Below, piece by piece: positions 26,471 through 35,369 of a stretch of 64,000 nucleotides of DNA. Under the pieces are notes generated by a model. That model was not told where the DNA came from and did no database searches. It was given only the letters and a program-made list of their open reading frames with translations. Source of the DNA: Allobosea sp. (lineage in GTDB: Bacteria > Pseudomonadota > Alphaproteobacteria > Rhizobiales > Beijerinckiaceae); NCBI GenBank assembly GCA_024231975.1, contig JAAEQB010000012.1:248001-312000 (forward strand), written 5' to 3'. Positions within the stretch are counted from its first letter, which is position 1; the number at the start of each line of letters is the position of its first letter. The position numbers and the translations under genes are program-made.

Positions 26471-26647
26471 ATGCTGACCGACATCGACCGTGCCATCGGC
26501 CAGGCCGCGCCCGCCCCGCGCGAGCGCTGGTTCGATCTTTGCTTCCGGCTTATCATCCTGGTGCTTGCCGGTCTGTGGTTGTTCATGCCACCTGCGGGCG
26601 ACAACCGGACGCAACCCGATGTGAAGGCCGCAGCGACACAACGATGA
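26471..26647 (+). CDS. Small single-span membrane protein in sulfur operon (58 aa)
   Basis: The 58-aa product has a short cytoplasmic N-terminus (MLTDIDRAIGQ), one membrane span at about residues 22-41 (FDLCFRLIILVLAGLWLFM) and a polar tail. GGGAGGAGG immediately upstream supports the start at 26471; a longer reading from 26399 lacks this. Its stop overlaps the cysG start codon (ATGA), so it is translationally coupled to cysG. I do not recognise the family. It could be a membrane anchor or small regulator of sulfate assimilation. Confidence 0.6.
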   Translation: MLTDIDRAIGQAAPAPRERWFDLCFRLIILVLAGLWLFMPPAGDNRTQPDVKAAATQR

Positions 26648-28101
26648 GTGCAAGACGCCCGGAAGCTATCGCCCCGCGCCGGATCGACCGGCTCGCGACC
26701 CTGCCGCTTTTCTATAAGCTGGAGGGGCGCAAGGTTGTGCTCGCGGGGGCGAGCGAGGGCGCGCTCTGGAAAGCCGAACTGCTCGCAGCCGCTGGCAGTG
26801 AGCTGCTGATTCTCGCCGGTGACAATCCGGAGCTCTTTGCCGGGCTCGCGAACGACCCGCCAGCAGGTTCGGTGACGGTGCTGCCGCGTGCCTGGCAGGC
26901 TGACGATCTCGACGGCGCAACGCTCGCCATCGCCGATATCGACTCAGCTGACGAGGCCAAGGCCTTCGTCGCCGCTGCGCGGCAGAACGGCGTGCCGGTC
27001 AACGTCGTCGACAAGCCCGAGTTCTGCGATTTTGCCTTCGGCTCGCTGGTCAACCGCTCGCCGTTGGTCGTCGCGATCTCGACCGACGGCGCCGCTCCGG
27101 TCTTCGGCCAGGCGATCCGGGCCAAGATCGAGGCGCTGCTGCCGTCCGGCCTCAAGGCCTGGGCCCAGGCCGCGCATGACTGGCGTCCGCTGGTCAGGGC
27201 GCGCGAGCTCGCCTTCCCGCTTCGCCGCGACTTCTGGGAGCGCTTCACCAGCCGCGCCCTCGCCGAGCCGCAACGTCAGCCCGATGCGGACGACCGCAGT
27301 GACCTCATTGCCGCTCTCGACGAGATCGAGCGCGGCGGCACGCCGCATGGCCGCGTCACCCTGGTTGGCGCCGGGCCGGGCGATCCGGAATTGCTGACGC
27401 TCAAGGCGATCCGCGCGCTGCAGAGCGCCGACATCATCCTCTATGACGACCTCGTCTCTGCCGGCGTGCTCGAGCTCGCCCGACGCGAGGCCAAGCGCAT
27501 GCTTGTCGGCAAGCAGGGCTACGGCCCGGCGGTGAAGCAGGACGACATCAATGCGATGCTGGTCTCGCTTGCCGGCCAGGGCAAGCATGTGGTGCGCCTC
27601 AAGGGCGGCGATCCCGGCATCTTCGGCCGCGCCGGCGAGGAGATCGAGGCCTGCCAGCGCGCCGGCATCCCGGTCGCAATCGTGCCCGGCATCTCGGCGG
27701 CGCAGGGCGCGGCCGCTTCGCTTGGCTTGTCGCTGACCCATCGCGACCATGCCCGCCGCCTGCAATTCGTCACCGGCCATGCCCGCGACGGCAAGCTGCC
27801 GCAGGATCTCGACTGGAAGGCTCTCGCCGACCCCGCCGCGACCACGGCGCTCTATATGGCCCGCGCCACCCTGCCGCTGTTCCGCGAGAAGGCGCTGGCC
27901 GCCGGGCTCGATCCGGCGACGCCGGCGATCGCCGTGCTCGGCGCCACGACCCCGGCGGAAACGCGGATCGCCAGCACGATCGCGGAACTGCCCGAGCGTC
28001 TCGGCGAGCTGCCGAGCAAGGGCCCAGTGCTCGTTCTGATCGGTCACGCGATGGGGGCTGCACTGCCGGTCATGGCCGGTATAAAATTAGCTCAAGGCTG
28101 A
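26644..28101 (+). CDS. cysG: Siroheme synthase CysG (multifunctional)
   Basis: CysG makes siroheme from uroporphyrinogen III: methylation at C2 and C7, NAD-dependent oxidation to sirohydrochlorin, then iron insertion. The 485-aa protein combines the N-terminal dehydrogenase/ferrochelatase module (about 1-215; NVVDKPEFCDF, NRSPLVVAIST) with a C-terminal SUMT methyltransferase (VTLVGAGPGDPELLTLKA, LKGGDPGIFGR, VPGISAAQGAAA). The Rossmann loop reads GASEGALWKA where the E. coli enzyme has GGGDVAERKA, so the glycine pattern is altered. It supplies the cofactor for CysI upstream. A start at 26644 is preferred because it couples to the preceding stop. Confidence 0.94.
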   Translation: MSARRPEAIAPRRIDRLATLPLFYKLEGRKVVLAGASEGALWKAELLAAAGSELLILAGDNPELFAGLANDPPAGSVTVLPRAWQADDLDGATLAIADIDSADEAKAFVAAARQNGVPVNVVDKPEFCDFAFGSLVNRSPLVVAISTDGAAPVFGQAIRAKIEALLPSGLKAWAQAAHDWRPLVRARELAFPLRRDFWERFTSRALAEPQRQPDADDRSDLIAALDEIERGGTPHGRVTLVGAGPGDPELLTLKAIRALQSADIILYDDLVSAGVLELARREAKRMLVGKQGYGPAVKQDDINAMLVSLAGQGKHVVRLKGGDPGIFGRAGEEIEACQRAGIPVAIVPGISAAQGAAASLGLSLTHRDHARRLQFVTGHARDGKLPQDLDWKALADPAATTALYMARATLPLFREKALAAGLDPATPAIAVLGATTPAETRIASTIAELPERLGELPSKGPVLVLIGHAMGAALPVMAGIKLAQG

Positions 28102-28275
28102 TTTGAACCAAACCGCCGGAGACGCGTTTTCTCTCTGGCGTTGAAAGTTTGGAAGGGCTCTACTGCCCTCCCCGGTTGAGTAATGACCGCCAATTCAGTA
28201 CGTTCTGTTTGTTATTAAGAACAAGATTTGAACTGTTCCAACGGTTCGAAGCGCTGTTCAGCACGGAGCACTGAG

Positions 28276-29313
28276 ATGACGCGACAGAGACTTCACCGCT
28301 TGCTGCAAGCCGGCCTGGCGCTCGGAGCCTTCGTCCTCTGCTTCGGCGTAATCAGCGGCGCCCGGGCCCAGACCGAGCTGCTCAACGTCTCCTATGATCC
28401 GACCCGCGAGCTCTATCGCGAGATCAACGCGGCCTTCATCGCCGACTGGAACGGCAAGAACGCCAAGAAGATTAGCACGATTCGCCAGTCGCATGGCGGC
28501 TCCGGCGCGCAGGCCCGCACCGTAATCGACGGGCTCAATGCCGACGTGCTGACGCTGGCCCTCGCCGGCGACATCGACGCCGTCGCCGAGCGCTCGAAGA
28601 AGCTGCCGCTCGACTGGCAGAAGCGCCTGCCGCAGAACTCCTCGCCTTATACCTCGACCATCGTCTTCCTGGTCCGCAAGGGCAATCCGAAAGCGATCAA
28701 GGACTGGGGCGACCTGGTGAAGCCGGGCATCCAGATCATCACTCCGAATCCGAAGACCTCGGGCGGGGCGCGCTGGAACTATCTCGCCGCCTGGGCCTAT
28801 GCCGAGAAGGCCTTCAACAAGGACGAGGCCAAGGTCCGCGACTATATCGGCAAGCTGCTCGCCAATGTCCCGGTGCTCGATACCGGCGCGCGCGGCGCGA
28901 CCACGACTTTCACCCAGCGCGGGATCGGCGACGTCTTCCTGTCCTGGGAGAATGAGGCCTTCCTGGCGCTGAAGGAGTTCGGCGAGGACAAGTTCGACAT
29001 CATCGTGCCGTCGCTCTCGATCTTGGCCGAGCCGCCGGTCGCGATCGTCGACGGCAATGTCGACGCCAAGGGCACCCGCGCCGAGGCGCAGGCCTATCTC
29101 GAATTCCTCTACACGCCGAAGGGCCAGGCGATCATCGCCAAGAACTATTATCGCCCGCGCAATCCCGAGGCAGCCGATCCGAAGGACATCGCCCGCTTCC
29201 CGAAGGTCGAGCTGGTCACCATCGACGAGAGCTTCGGCGGCTGGGCCAAGGCGCAGCCCACCCATTTCGGTGACGGCGGCACCTTCGACCAGCTCTACAA
29301 GCCGGCGCGCTGA
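28276..29313 (+). CDS. sbp: Periplasmic sulfate-binding protein
   Basis: This is the substrate-binding component of the sulfate/thiosulfate ABC importer. The 345-aa precursor has a signal peptide (residues 1 to about 32, ending ARAQ) and the family signatures LLNVSYDPTRELY, QSHGGSGAQAR and NPKTSGGARWNYLAAWAY, which include the sulfate-contacting residues. The start at 28276 places the signal peptide properly. A 174-bp gap separates it from cysG and may hold a promoter: GTTCT/AGAAC half sites lie at 28202-28222. It leads the sbp-cysTWA run, and cysT begins 3 bases after its stop. Confidence 0.94.
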   Translation: MTRQRLHRLLQAGLALGAFVLCFGVISGARAQTELLNVSYDPTRELYREINAAFIADWNGKNAKKISTIRQSHGGSGAQARTVIDGLNADVLTLALAGDIDAVAERSKKLPLDWQKRLPQNSSPYTSTIVFLVRKGNPKAIKDWGDLVKPGIQIITPNPKTSGGARWNYLAAWAYAEKAFNKDEAKVRDYIGKLLANVPVLDTGARGATTTFTQRGIGDVFLSWENEAFLALKEFGEDKFDIIVPSLSILAEPPVAIVDGNVDAKGTRAEAQAYLEFLYTPKGQAIIAKNYYRPRNPEAADPKDIARFPKVELVTIDESFGGWAKAQPTHFGDGGTFDQLYKPAR

Positions 29314-29316
29314 GCC

Positions 29317-30162
29317 ATGACGGCGACAGTCTCCCGCTGGCGCGAGCCCAGCATCCTGCCAGGCTTCGGCCTGGCGCTGGGCATCACCGTGACGGCGCTG
29401 TCGCTGATCGTGCTGATTCCGCTCGCCGCGCTCTTCATCAAGGCGGCGAGCGCCGGTCCCGCCGACATCTGGGCGGTCGCGACCTCACCGCGCACGCTCG
29501 CGGCACTGAAGCTGTCTTTCTTCGGGGCCTTTTTCGCGGCGACGGTCAATGCCGTCTTCGGGCTGATCCTGGCTTGGGTGCTCGTCCGCTATGATTTCCC
29601 TGGCAGGCGCCTGATCGATGCGGCGGTCGACTTGCCCTTCGCCCTGCCGACTGCCGTTGCCGGCATCGCGCTCGCCGCGATCTATGCGCCCAATGGCTGG
29701 GTCGGCAGCCTGCTGGCGCCCTACAACATCAAGGTCGCCTATACGCCGCTCGGCGTGATGGTGGCGCTGATCTTCATCGGCCTGCCGTTCGTTGTGCGCA
29801 CGATCCAGCCGGTGCTGGAGGAACTACCTGCCGATATTGAGGAGGCCGCGGCGCTGCTTGGGGCCAGCCGCTGGCGCACCGTCTTCACCGTGCTGCTGCC
29901 GCCGGTGTTGCCGGCCTTGCTGACCGGCTTCGTCCTCGCCTTCGCGCGCGCCGTCGGCGAATACGGCTCGGTGATCTTCATCGCCGGCAATGTGCCGATG
30001 GTCTCGGAGATCGCACCCCTGCTGATCGTGATCCGGCTGGAGCAGTTCGATTATGCCGGTGCGGCCGTGGTCGCGACGATCATGCTGCTGCTCTCGTTCT
30101 CGCTGATCCTGCTGGTCAACCTGATCCAGGCCAGCGCCCGCCGGAGGTTCGGCGATGTCTGA
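29317..30162 (+). CDS. cysT: Sulfate ABC transporter permease CysT (CysU)
   Basis: One of the two inner-membrane permeases of the sulfate importer. The 281-aa protein has about six membrane segments; the permease family EAA loop is EEAAALLGASRWRTVFTVLLP near residue 190, which contacts the CysA ATPase. DLPFALPTAVAGIALA is the CysT-type signature before it. It starts 3 bases after sbp and overlaps cysW by 8 bases. Confidence 0.94.
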   Translation: MTATVSRWREPSILPGFGLALGITVTALSLIVLIPLAALFIKAASAGPADIWAVATSPRTLAALKLSFFGAFFAATVNAVFGLILAWVLVRYDFPGRRLIDAAVDLPFALPTAVAGIALAAIYAPNGWVGSLLAPYNIKVAYTPLGVMVALIFIGLPFVVRTIQPVLEELPADIEEAAALLGASRWRTVFTVLLPPVLPALLTGFVLAFARAVGEYGSVIFIAGNVPMVSEIAPLLIVIRLEQFDYAGAAVVATIMLLLSFSLILLVNLIQASARRRFGDV

Positions 30163-31048
30163 CGCCAGCCTGCCCTATCAGATCGAGGATCTCGCGCCCG
30201 CCCGCGCCGCCCGGCGCGTCAAGGGCGAGTCCCGCATCGTCCAGGTCGTGCTGGTCGCCGTTTCGCTCGCCTTCCTCTGCCTCTTCCTGTTCCTGCCGCT
30301 GATCTCGGTCTTCGTCGAGGCTGGCGCGCGCGGATGGCACGCCTATCGCGAGGCGATCCTCGAACCGGATGCGCTGGCGGCGATCCGGCTGACCCTGCTC
30401 ATCGCGGCGATCGCCGTGCCGTTCAACGTGATCATCGGCCTGGCGGCCGCCTGGGCGATCGCCAAGTTCGAGTTCCGCGGCAAGAGCCTGCTGATCAGCT
30501 TCATCGACCTGCCCTTCTCGGTCTCGCCGGTGATCTCGGGCCTGGTCTTCGTGCTGCTGTTCGGGGCGCAGGGCTATTTCGGCCCCTGGCTCGCCGCCAA
30601 CAATCTCAAGATCATCTTCGCCGTGCCCGGCATCCTGCTGGCGACGATCTTCGTCACCTTCCCCTTCGTCGCGCGCGAGCTGATCCCGCATATGCAGTCG
30701 CTCGGCTCGGCCGACGAGGAGACGGCGCTGACGCTCGGCGCCTCGCCATGGCGCACCTTCTTCACGGTGACGCTGCCGAACGTGAAATGGAGCCTGTTCT
30801 ACGGCGTGCTGCTCTGCAATGCCCGCGCCATGGGCGAGTTCGGCGCGGTCGCCGTCGTCTCCGGCAAGATCCGCGGCGTGACCACGACCATGCCGCTGCA
30901 TGTCGAGATCCTCTACAACGAGTATATGGGCGCCGCCGCCTTTGCCGTCGCCTCGCTGCTGGCGGGCCTCGCCCTCGTCACGCTCGTCCTGAAAACCGTG
31001 CTGGAATGGCATTTCGCCGACGCGATCGCCGCCAGCCGTCGTCACTGA
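30155..31048 (+). CDS. cysW: Sulfate ABC transporter permease CysW
   Basis: The second permease subunit of the sulfate importer, 297 aa, with about six membrane spans. The EAA loop appears as DEETALTLGASPWRTFFTVTLP near residue 190, and DLPFSVSPVISGLVFVLLFG and RAMGEFGAVAVVSG are CysW-type motifs. It overlaps cysT by 8 bases, so the two permeases should be made in equal amounts. cysA follows after 12 bases. Confidence 0.94.
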   Translation: MSDASLPYQIEDLAPARAARRVKGESRIVQVVLVAVSLAFLCLFLFLPLISVFVEAGARGWHAYREAILEPDALAAIRLTLLIAAIAVPFNVIIGLAAAWAIAKFEFRGKSLLISFIDLPFSVSPVISGLVFVLLFGAQGYFGPWLAANNLKIIFAVPGILLATIFVTFPFVARELIPHMQSLGSADEETALTLGASPWRTFFTVTLPNVKWSLFYGVLLCNARAMGEFGAVAVVSGKIRGVTTTMPLHVEILYNEYMGAAAFAVASLLAGLALVTLVLKTVLEWHFADAIAASRRH

Positions 31049-31060
31049 GTGGAAGAGCCC

Positions 31061-32107
31061 ATGTCGGTCGCCGTCACCATCGAAAGCGTCGAGAAGCGCT
31101 TCCAGAACTTCCCCGCCCTCCGGGGCGTCTCGCTCGACATCCAGCCGGGTGAGCTCGTCGCCCTGCTTGGCCCGTCCGGCTCGGGCAAGACGACGCTGCT
31201 GCGCGTCATCGCCGGGCTGGAGCAGGCCGAGCGCGGTCGCGTGCTCTTCGGCGAGACCGATACACGCGAGCTCTCCCTGCGCGAGCGCCGGATCGGCTTC
31301 GTCTTTCAGCACTACGCGCTGTTCAAGACGATGAGCGTCGGCGAGAACATCGCCTTCGGGCTGAAATCGCGGCCGCGGGCCGAGCGGCCTGCCCCTGCCG
31401 AGATCAGGAAGCGCGTCTCCGATCTCCTGGAGCTCATCCAGCTGCCCGGGCTGGAGAAGCGCTATCCGAGCCAGCTCTCCGGTGGCCAGCGCCAACGCAT
31501 CGCACTCGCCCGGGCGCTGGCGATCGAGCCGCGCGTGCTCCTGCTCGACGAGCCCTTCGGCGCGCTCGACGCCAAGGTCCGCAAGGATCTGCGTGCCTGG
31601 CTGCGCCAGCTCCACCAGCGCACCGGCCACACCACCGTCTTTGTCACGCACGACCAGGAGGAAGCACTGGAGCTGGCCGACCGAGTCGCGATCCTCCATG
31701 ACGGCCGGCTCGAGCAGGTCGGTTCGCCCGACGATGTCTACGATCATCCGGCGACGCCGTTCGTCTGCCAGTTCCTCGGCGACGCCAATCATCTGCCGGT
31801 CAAGGTCGTCGGCAGCCAGGCCTTCTTCCAGGATCGGCCGGTGCTTGGGGGCCTGCGCCAGAATCAGGGCGGGCCGGCCTCGCTCTATGTTCGGCCGCAG
31901 CATCTGCGCATTGTCGACGACGCGCCGCTGGCTCTGCCCGGCATCGTCGAGCATCTGCGCCGCAACGGGCCGCTGCGCCGCGCCGAGGTCGCCGTCGACG
32001 GTTTGCCGAAGCGGCTCGACGTCGATCTCGCCAGCCAGGTGGCCCCGGCGATCGGCGAACGCATCCGGCTGCGCATCACGCATGGCAACCTGTTCGCTGC
32101 GGCCTAA
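31061..32107 (+). CDS. cysA: Sulfate ABC transporter ATP-binding protein CysA
   Basis: The ATPase that powers sulfate uptake. The 348-aa protein has Walker A LLGPSGSGKTTLL, the Q loop FVFQHYALFKTM, the ABC signature LSGGQRQRIALARAL, Walker B VLLLDEPFGALD and the switch His in VFVTHDQEEALELAD. A C-terminal TOBE-like domain (about 240-345) is present. ATG at 31061 is preferred to GTG at 31049 because GGAAG lies 6-10 bases upstream of it. It is the last gene of the transporter; the OsmC gene follows after 73 bases. Confidence 0.95.
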   Translation: MSVAVTIESVEKRFQNFPALRGVSLDIQPGELVALLGPSGSGKTTLLRVIAGLEQAERGRVLFGETDTRELSLRERRIGFVFQHYALFKTMSVGENIAFGLKSRPRAERPAPAEIRKRVSDLLELIQLPGLEKRYPSQLSGGQRQRIALARALAIEPRVLLLDEPFGALDAKVRKDLRAWLRQLHQRTGHTTVFVTHDQEEALELADRVAILHDGRLEQVGSPDDVYDHPATPFVCQFLGDANHLPVKVVGSQAFFQDRPVLGGLRQNQGGPASLYVRPQHLRIVDDAPLALPGIVEHLRRNGPLRRAEVAVDGLPKRLDVDLASQVAPAIGERIRLRITHGNLFAAA

Positions 32108-32180
32108 GGCCACCCTCGCCTTTCGCGCACCGGGCAGGTTATGCCTGTCGCCTGACACGTTCTGACGACGGGAGGCGGCC

Positions 32181-32618
32181 ATGAAGGCGCGGGCGAAATG
32201 GGTCGAGGGCATGGCCTTCATGGGCGAGGCCGGCAGTGGCCATGCCGTAATCATGGACGGTGCGCCTGAGTATGGCGGCCGCAATATCGGCATCCGGCCG
32301 ATGGAGATGCTGCTGATCGGGCTCGCCGGCTGCACCGGTTTCGACGTCGTGCAAATCCTGAAGAAGGGCCGCGAGGCGGTGACCGGCTGCGAGGTCGAGG
32401 TCGAGGCTGAGCGTGCGACCGAGGACCCCAAGGTCTTCACCAAGATCCACATCGCCTATCGCGTCAGCGGCCGCGACCTGTCGCAGGCCAAGGCCGAACG
32501 CGCCGTCACATTGTCGAAGGAAAAGTACTGTTCCGCTTCGATCATGCTGGGCGCGACCGCCGAGATGAGCACTTCGCTCGTGGTCATCGACGAACTGCAA
32601 CAGGAGGCCGCGGAATGA
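32181..32618 (+). CDS. OsmC family thiol-peroxidase-like protein
   Basis: A 145-aa protein of the OsmC/YhfA superfamily. The two conserved cysteines of the family are visible in LAGCTGFDVV (about residue 53) and EKYCSASIML (about residue 116), which form the peroxidatic pair in active members. GGGAGG precedes the start. It overlaps the rhodanese gene by 4 bases and follows the sulfate transporter, so a job in organic-hydroperoxide or persulfide handling during sulfur assimilation is plausible. The exact substrate is unknown. Confidence 0.85.
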   Translation: MKARAKWVEGMAFMGEAGSGHAVIMDGAPEYGGRNIGIRPMEMLLIGLAGCTGFDVVQILKKGREAVTGCEVEVEAERATEDPKVFTKIHIAYRVSGRDLSQAKAERAVTLSKEKYCSASIMLGATAEMSTSLVVIDELQQEAAE

Positions 32619-33472
32619 CGGATATCCCGACCTCGGGGCTGGTTTCTCCCGAAGTCCTGGCCGGGGCGCTGGGAACACCCGATCTCGTCATCATCGACAT
32701 TCGCGCTGCCGCCGAGGGCGGCCGCCAAGCCTTCGAAGCCAGCCACATCCCCGGTGCCGTCCATAGCGACTACGCCGCCGATGGCTGGCGCGCCAAGGTC
32801 GGCAATGCGCCGGGCATGCTGCCGCCGCTCGACCATCTCGCCGAGCTGGCTGGCCGGCTCGGCGTCACCCCGCCGAGCAAGGTTGTCATCGTGCCGGCCG
32901 GGCTCAGCGCCAGCGATCTCGCCGCCGCGACGCGCGTCTATTGGACGCTGAAGCTGATCGGCCATGGCCAGCAGGCGATCCTCGACGGCGGCTTCAAGGG
33001 CTGGCAGAGCTCACTCGGCCTGCCGGTTGAGACCGGGCCGTCCAAGCCGGTATCCGCTGCGCCCTATCCGGTCGTGGTGCAGCAGAAGCTGCGCAGCACC
33101 GCCGACGCGACTTTCGTCGCCTCGCGCAGCAAGCTGGCGACCCTCGTCGACGCCCGCTCGGCCAGTTATTTCGAAGGCAAGGAGAAGGCGGCCGAGGCTA
33201 CCCGCGCCGGACACATTCCCGGCGCCGTCTCGCGCGACTACGCAGCGGCCTTCGACCCCTCGACCGGGCGCTTCAGGCTGGCCGGAGACCTCACCGTCCT
33301 GTTCGGACCCGTGCCGCAGGGGCCGGCGATCTCCTATTGCAATACCGGCCACACCGCGTCGCTGAACTGGTTCGTGATGTCGGAGCTGCTGGGTCGCGAG
33401 GAGATCTCGCTCTACGATGGCTCGATGACCGACTGGACGCAGGATCCGGAACGGCCGGTCGAGACGGGCTGA
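32615..33472 (+). CDS. Rhodanese-like sulfurtransferase (two domains)
   Basis: A 285-aa tandem rhodanese of the thiosulfate/3-mercaptopyruvate sulfurtransferase type, which moves sulfane sulfur to cyanide or thiols. The N-terminal domain (about 1-130) lacks a catalytic Cys (the loop region reads VPAGLSASDLA), as is normal for the structural repeat. The C-terminal domain (about 150-280) has the active-site loop CNTGHTAS with the catalytic Cys. HIPGA motifs occur in both. The CNTGH loop differs from the CGSG-type of mercaptopyruvate enzymes, so thiosulfate or another donor is more likely. It overlaps the OsmC gene by 4 bases. Confidence 0.88.
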   Translation: MTDIPTSGLVSPEVLAGALGTPDLVIIDIRAAAEGGRQAFEASHIPGAVHSDYAADGWRAKVGNAPGMLPPLDHLAELAGRLGVTPPSKVVIVPAGLSASDLAAATRVYWTLKLIGHGQQAILDGGFKGWQSSLGLPVETGPSKPVSAAPYPVVVQQKLRSTADATFVASRSKLATLVDARSASYFEGKEKAAEATRAGHIPGAVSRDYAAAFDPSTGRFRLAGDLTVLFGPVPQGPAISYCNTGHTASLNWFVMSELLGREEISLYDGSMTDWTQDPERPVETG

Positions 33473-33490
33473 GGCCGAACCCGAGCGTTC

Positions 33491-33585
33491 CCGTCGCCAT
33501 TGCGAGCGGAGCGAAGCAAGCCAGGGGGACGAAAGAGCGCTGCCGCTCCAAATTGCTTCGTCGCTGCGCTCCTCGTAAGGACGGG
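33491..33585. repeat. Interspersed palindromic repeat before rimO
   Basis: The left arm contains GCCATTGCGAGCGGAGCGAA followed by GCAA; the right arm is TTGCTTCGTCGCTGCGCTCC then TCGTAAGGACG. These are imperfectly complementary. This is the CATTGCGAGCG...AAGCAA class of dispersed repeat widely seen in Bradyrhizobium and its relatives. A GGCCGCGATCGCGGCTTCGC hairpin follows at about 33589. No gene is seen in 33473-33721. Confidence 0.75.
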
Positions 33586-33721
33586 AGGGCCGCGATCGCG
33601 GCTTCGCGGCCGATCTGTTCGTACCGCATTTGCAAAATCGACTAAAAAGGATCAAAGGAAGCGCCAACGCGCCGGCCTTGCCGCGCCCTTCCCTTGCTCC
33701 GTTTTCAGAGTTCCGCCGCCG

Positions 33722-35041
33722 ATGAATGCCGTCGCGCCGAAAATCTCGTTCGTTTCCCTCGGCTGCCCGAAGGCGCTCGTCGATTCCGAACGCATCATCA
33801 CCTCGCTGCGCTCGGAGGGCTACGAGCTCAGCAAGAGCCATGCAGGTGCCGACGTCGTCATCGTCAACACCTGCGGCTTCCTCGACAGCGCCAAGCAGGA
33901 ATCGCTGGAGGCGATCGGCTCGGCCATGGCCGAGAACGGCAAGGTCATCGTCACCGGCTGCATGGGCGCCGAGCCCGAGCAGATCCGCGACGCCTTCCCG
34001 AACCTGCTCGCGATCACCGGTCCGCAGGCCTATGAGAGCGTCGTCTCGGCCGTGCACCAGGCGGTGCCGCCCAAGCACGATCCCTTCATCGACCTCGTGC
34101 CCGACCAGGGCATCAAGCTGACCCCGCGGCACTACGCTTACCTGAAGATTTCAGAAGGTTGCAACAACCGCTGCAGCTTCTGCATCATCCCGAAACTGCG
34201 CGGCGACCTGGTCTCGCGACCGATCGGCGATGTGCTGCGCGAGGCCGAGAAGCTGGTCAAGGCCGGCGTCAAGGAACTGCTGGTGATCTCGCAGGACACC
34301 AGCGCTTATGGGCTCGACATCAAGTATGCGCCGTCGATGTGGAAGGATCGCGAGGTCCGCACCCGCTTCTTCGAGCTGGCGCGCGAGCTCGGCCAGATGG
34401 GCGTCTGGGTACGGATGCACTATGTCTACCCCTACCCGCATGTCGACGAGGTCATCCCGCTGATGGCGGAGGGCAACGTGCTGCCCTATCTCGACATCCC
34501 GTTTCAGCATGCCTCGCCCTCGGTGCTGAAGGCGATGCGCCGGCCGGCCCATCACGAGAAGACGCTGGAGCGGATTCGGAAGTGGCGCGAGATCTGCCCG
34601 GATCTCGCCATCCGCTCGACCTTCATCGTCGGCTTCCCCGGCGAGACCGAGGAGGATGTCGACTTCCTGCTCGACTGGCTGAAGGAAGCGAAGCTGGAGC
34701 GCGTCGGCTGCTTCAAATACGAGCCGGTCAAGGGCGCGAGCGCCAATGACCTCGGCCTGCCGCTGGTCGACGAGGACGAGAAGGAGGCGCGCTGGCATCG
34801 CTTCATGAAGACGCAGGCCGAGGTTTCGGCTCGCATCGTCAAGGCGCGCGTCGGCAAGCGTATTCCGGTGATCATCGACGAGGCCGGCCCGACCGTCGCC
34901 AAGGGCCGCTCGAAATGGGACGCGCCGGAGATCGACGGCAATGTCTATGTGTCGAGCCGCCGGCCGCTGCGGCCAGGCGATATCGTCACCGTGAAGATCG
35001 AGCGCGCCGACGCCTACGATCTGCACGGCATGGCGGTCTGA
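33722..35041 (+). CDS. rimO: Ribosomal protein uS12 methylthiotransferase RimO
   Basis: RimO is a radical-SAM enzyme that methylthiolates Asp88/89 of ribosomal protein S12. The 439-aa product has the N-terminal UPF0004 domain with FVSLGCPKALVDSE and VNTCGFLDSAKQES, the radical-SAM CNNRCSFCIIP motif (C-x3-C-x2-C; the RRRGDL-equivalent sequence is KLRGDL), and a C-terminal TRAM domain (about 370-439). The SLGCPKALVDSE form distinguishes RimO from MiaB. ATG at 33722 is chosen because the family's N-terminus begins here; upstream in-frame sequence is repeat-derived. Confidence 0.95.
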   Translation: MNAVAPKISFVSLGCPKALVDSERIITSLRSEGYELSKSHAGADVVIVNTCGFLDSAKQESLEAIGSAMAENGKVIVTGCMGAEPEQIRDAFPNLLAITGPQAYESVVSAVHQAVPPKHDPFIDLVPDQGIKLTPRHYAYLKISEGCNNRCSFCIIPKLRGDLVSRPIGDVLREAEKLVKAGVKELLVISQDTSAYGLDIKYAPSMWKDREVRTRFFELARELGQMGVWVRMHYVYPYPHVDEVIPLMAEGNVLPYLDIPFQHASPSVLKAMRRPAHHEKTLERIRKWREICPDLAIRSTFIVGFPGETEEDVDFLLDWLKEAKLERVGCFKYEPVKGASANDLGLPLVDEDEKEARWHRFMKTQAEVSARIVKARVGKRIPVIIDEAGPTVAKGRSKWDAPEIDGNVYVSSRRPLRPGDIVTVKIERADAYDLHGMAV

Positions 35042-35053
35042 GCCCGCTTCGGC

Positions 35054-35266
35054 TCAGGCGAGATTGGCGGCCACCGGCCGCGGCATGCGGCGCAGCTGGG
35101 TGACTCGGCCGGTACGCGGCTTGGACGACTTCTCGAAGACGACCTGTGCGTCGCTGACCTGAGTGGCGAGCTGGAGTGTCGGGCGGGCCGAGAGCTGCGT
35201 CTGGAGCGCCATCGCGACGATGACGAAGGAGAGAGCGAAACCAGCGCGGCGAAGAAGCGGGGACAT
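35054..35266 (-). CDS. Small exported or membrane-anchored hypothetical protein (70 aa)
   Basis: Unrecognised. The product starts MSPLLRRAGFALSFVIVAMA, a classical basic-then-hydrophobic signal or anchor segment, and then a basic polar tail with PKPRTG-like and RRMPRPV sequence. Its stop lies 12 bases from the convergent rimO stop. No strong ribosome binding site is seen, and the call rests on the signal-like N-terminus and the lack of any competing gene. Confidence 0.45.
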   Translation of the reverse strand: MSPLLRRAGFALSFVIVAMALQTQLSARPTLQLATQVSDAQVVFEKSSKPRTGRVTQLRRMPRPVAANLA

Positions 35267-35369
35267 GACGTAAGGACCAGGGATCTTGTTGTTGGTCCCG
35301 CTTTGCCGGCTCCAGGCGCGCTTTCGCTTTCAGGTTTCGAAGCTTTCGATTTTTCTGCCCGAAACGGAA

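Noticed and set aside
28102..28275. Same operator as before the DUF2849 gene in front of sbp
   Set aside because: GTTCT and AGAAC half sites occur at 28202-28222, but the spacer is 11 bases rather than the 8 that separate the GTTCG/CGAAC halves counted the same way, so a shared site is not supported.
30116..32452. 778-codon antisense open frame over cysW, cysA and the OsmC gene
   Set aside because: Three clear genes on the plus strand explain the bases; the antisense product has no membrane, Walker or catalytic motif.
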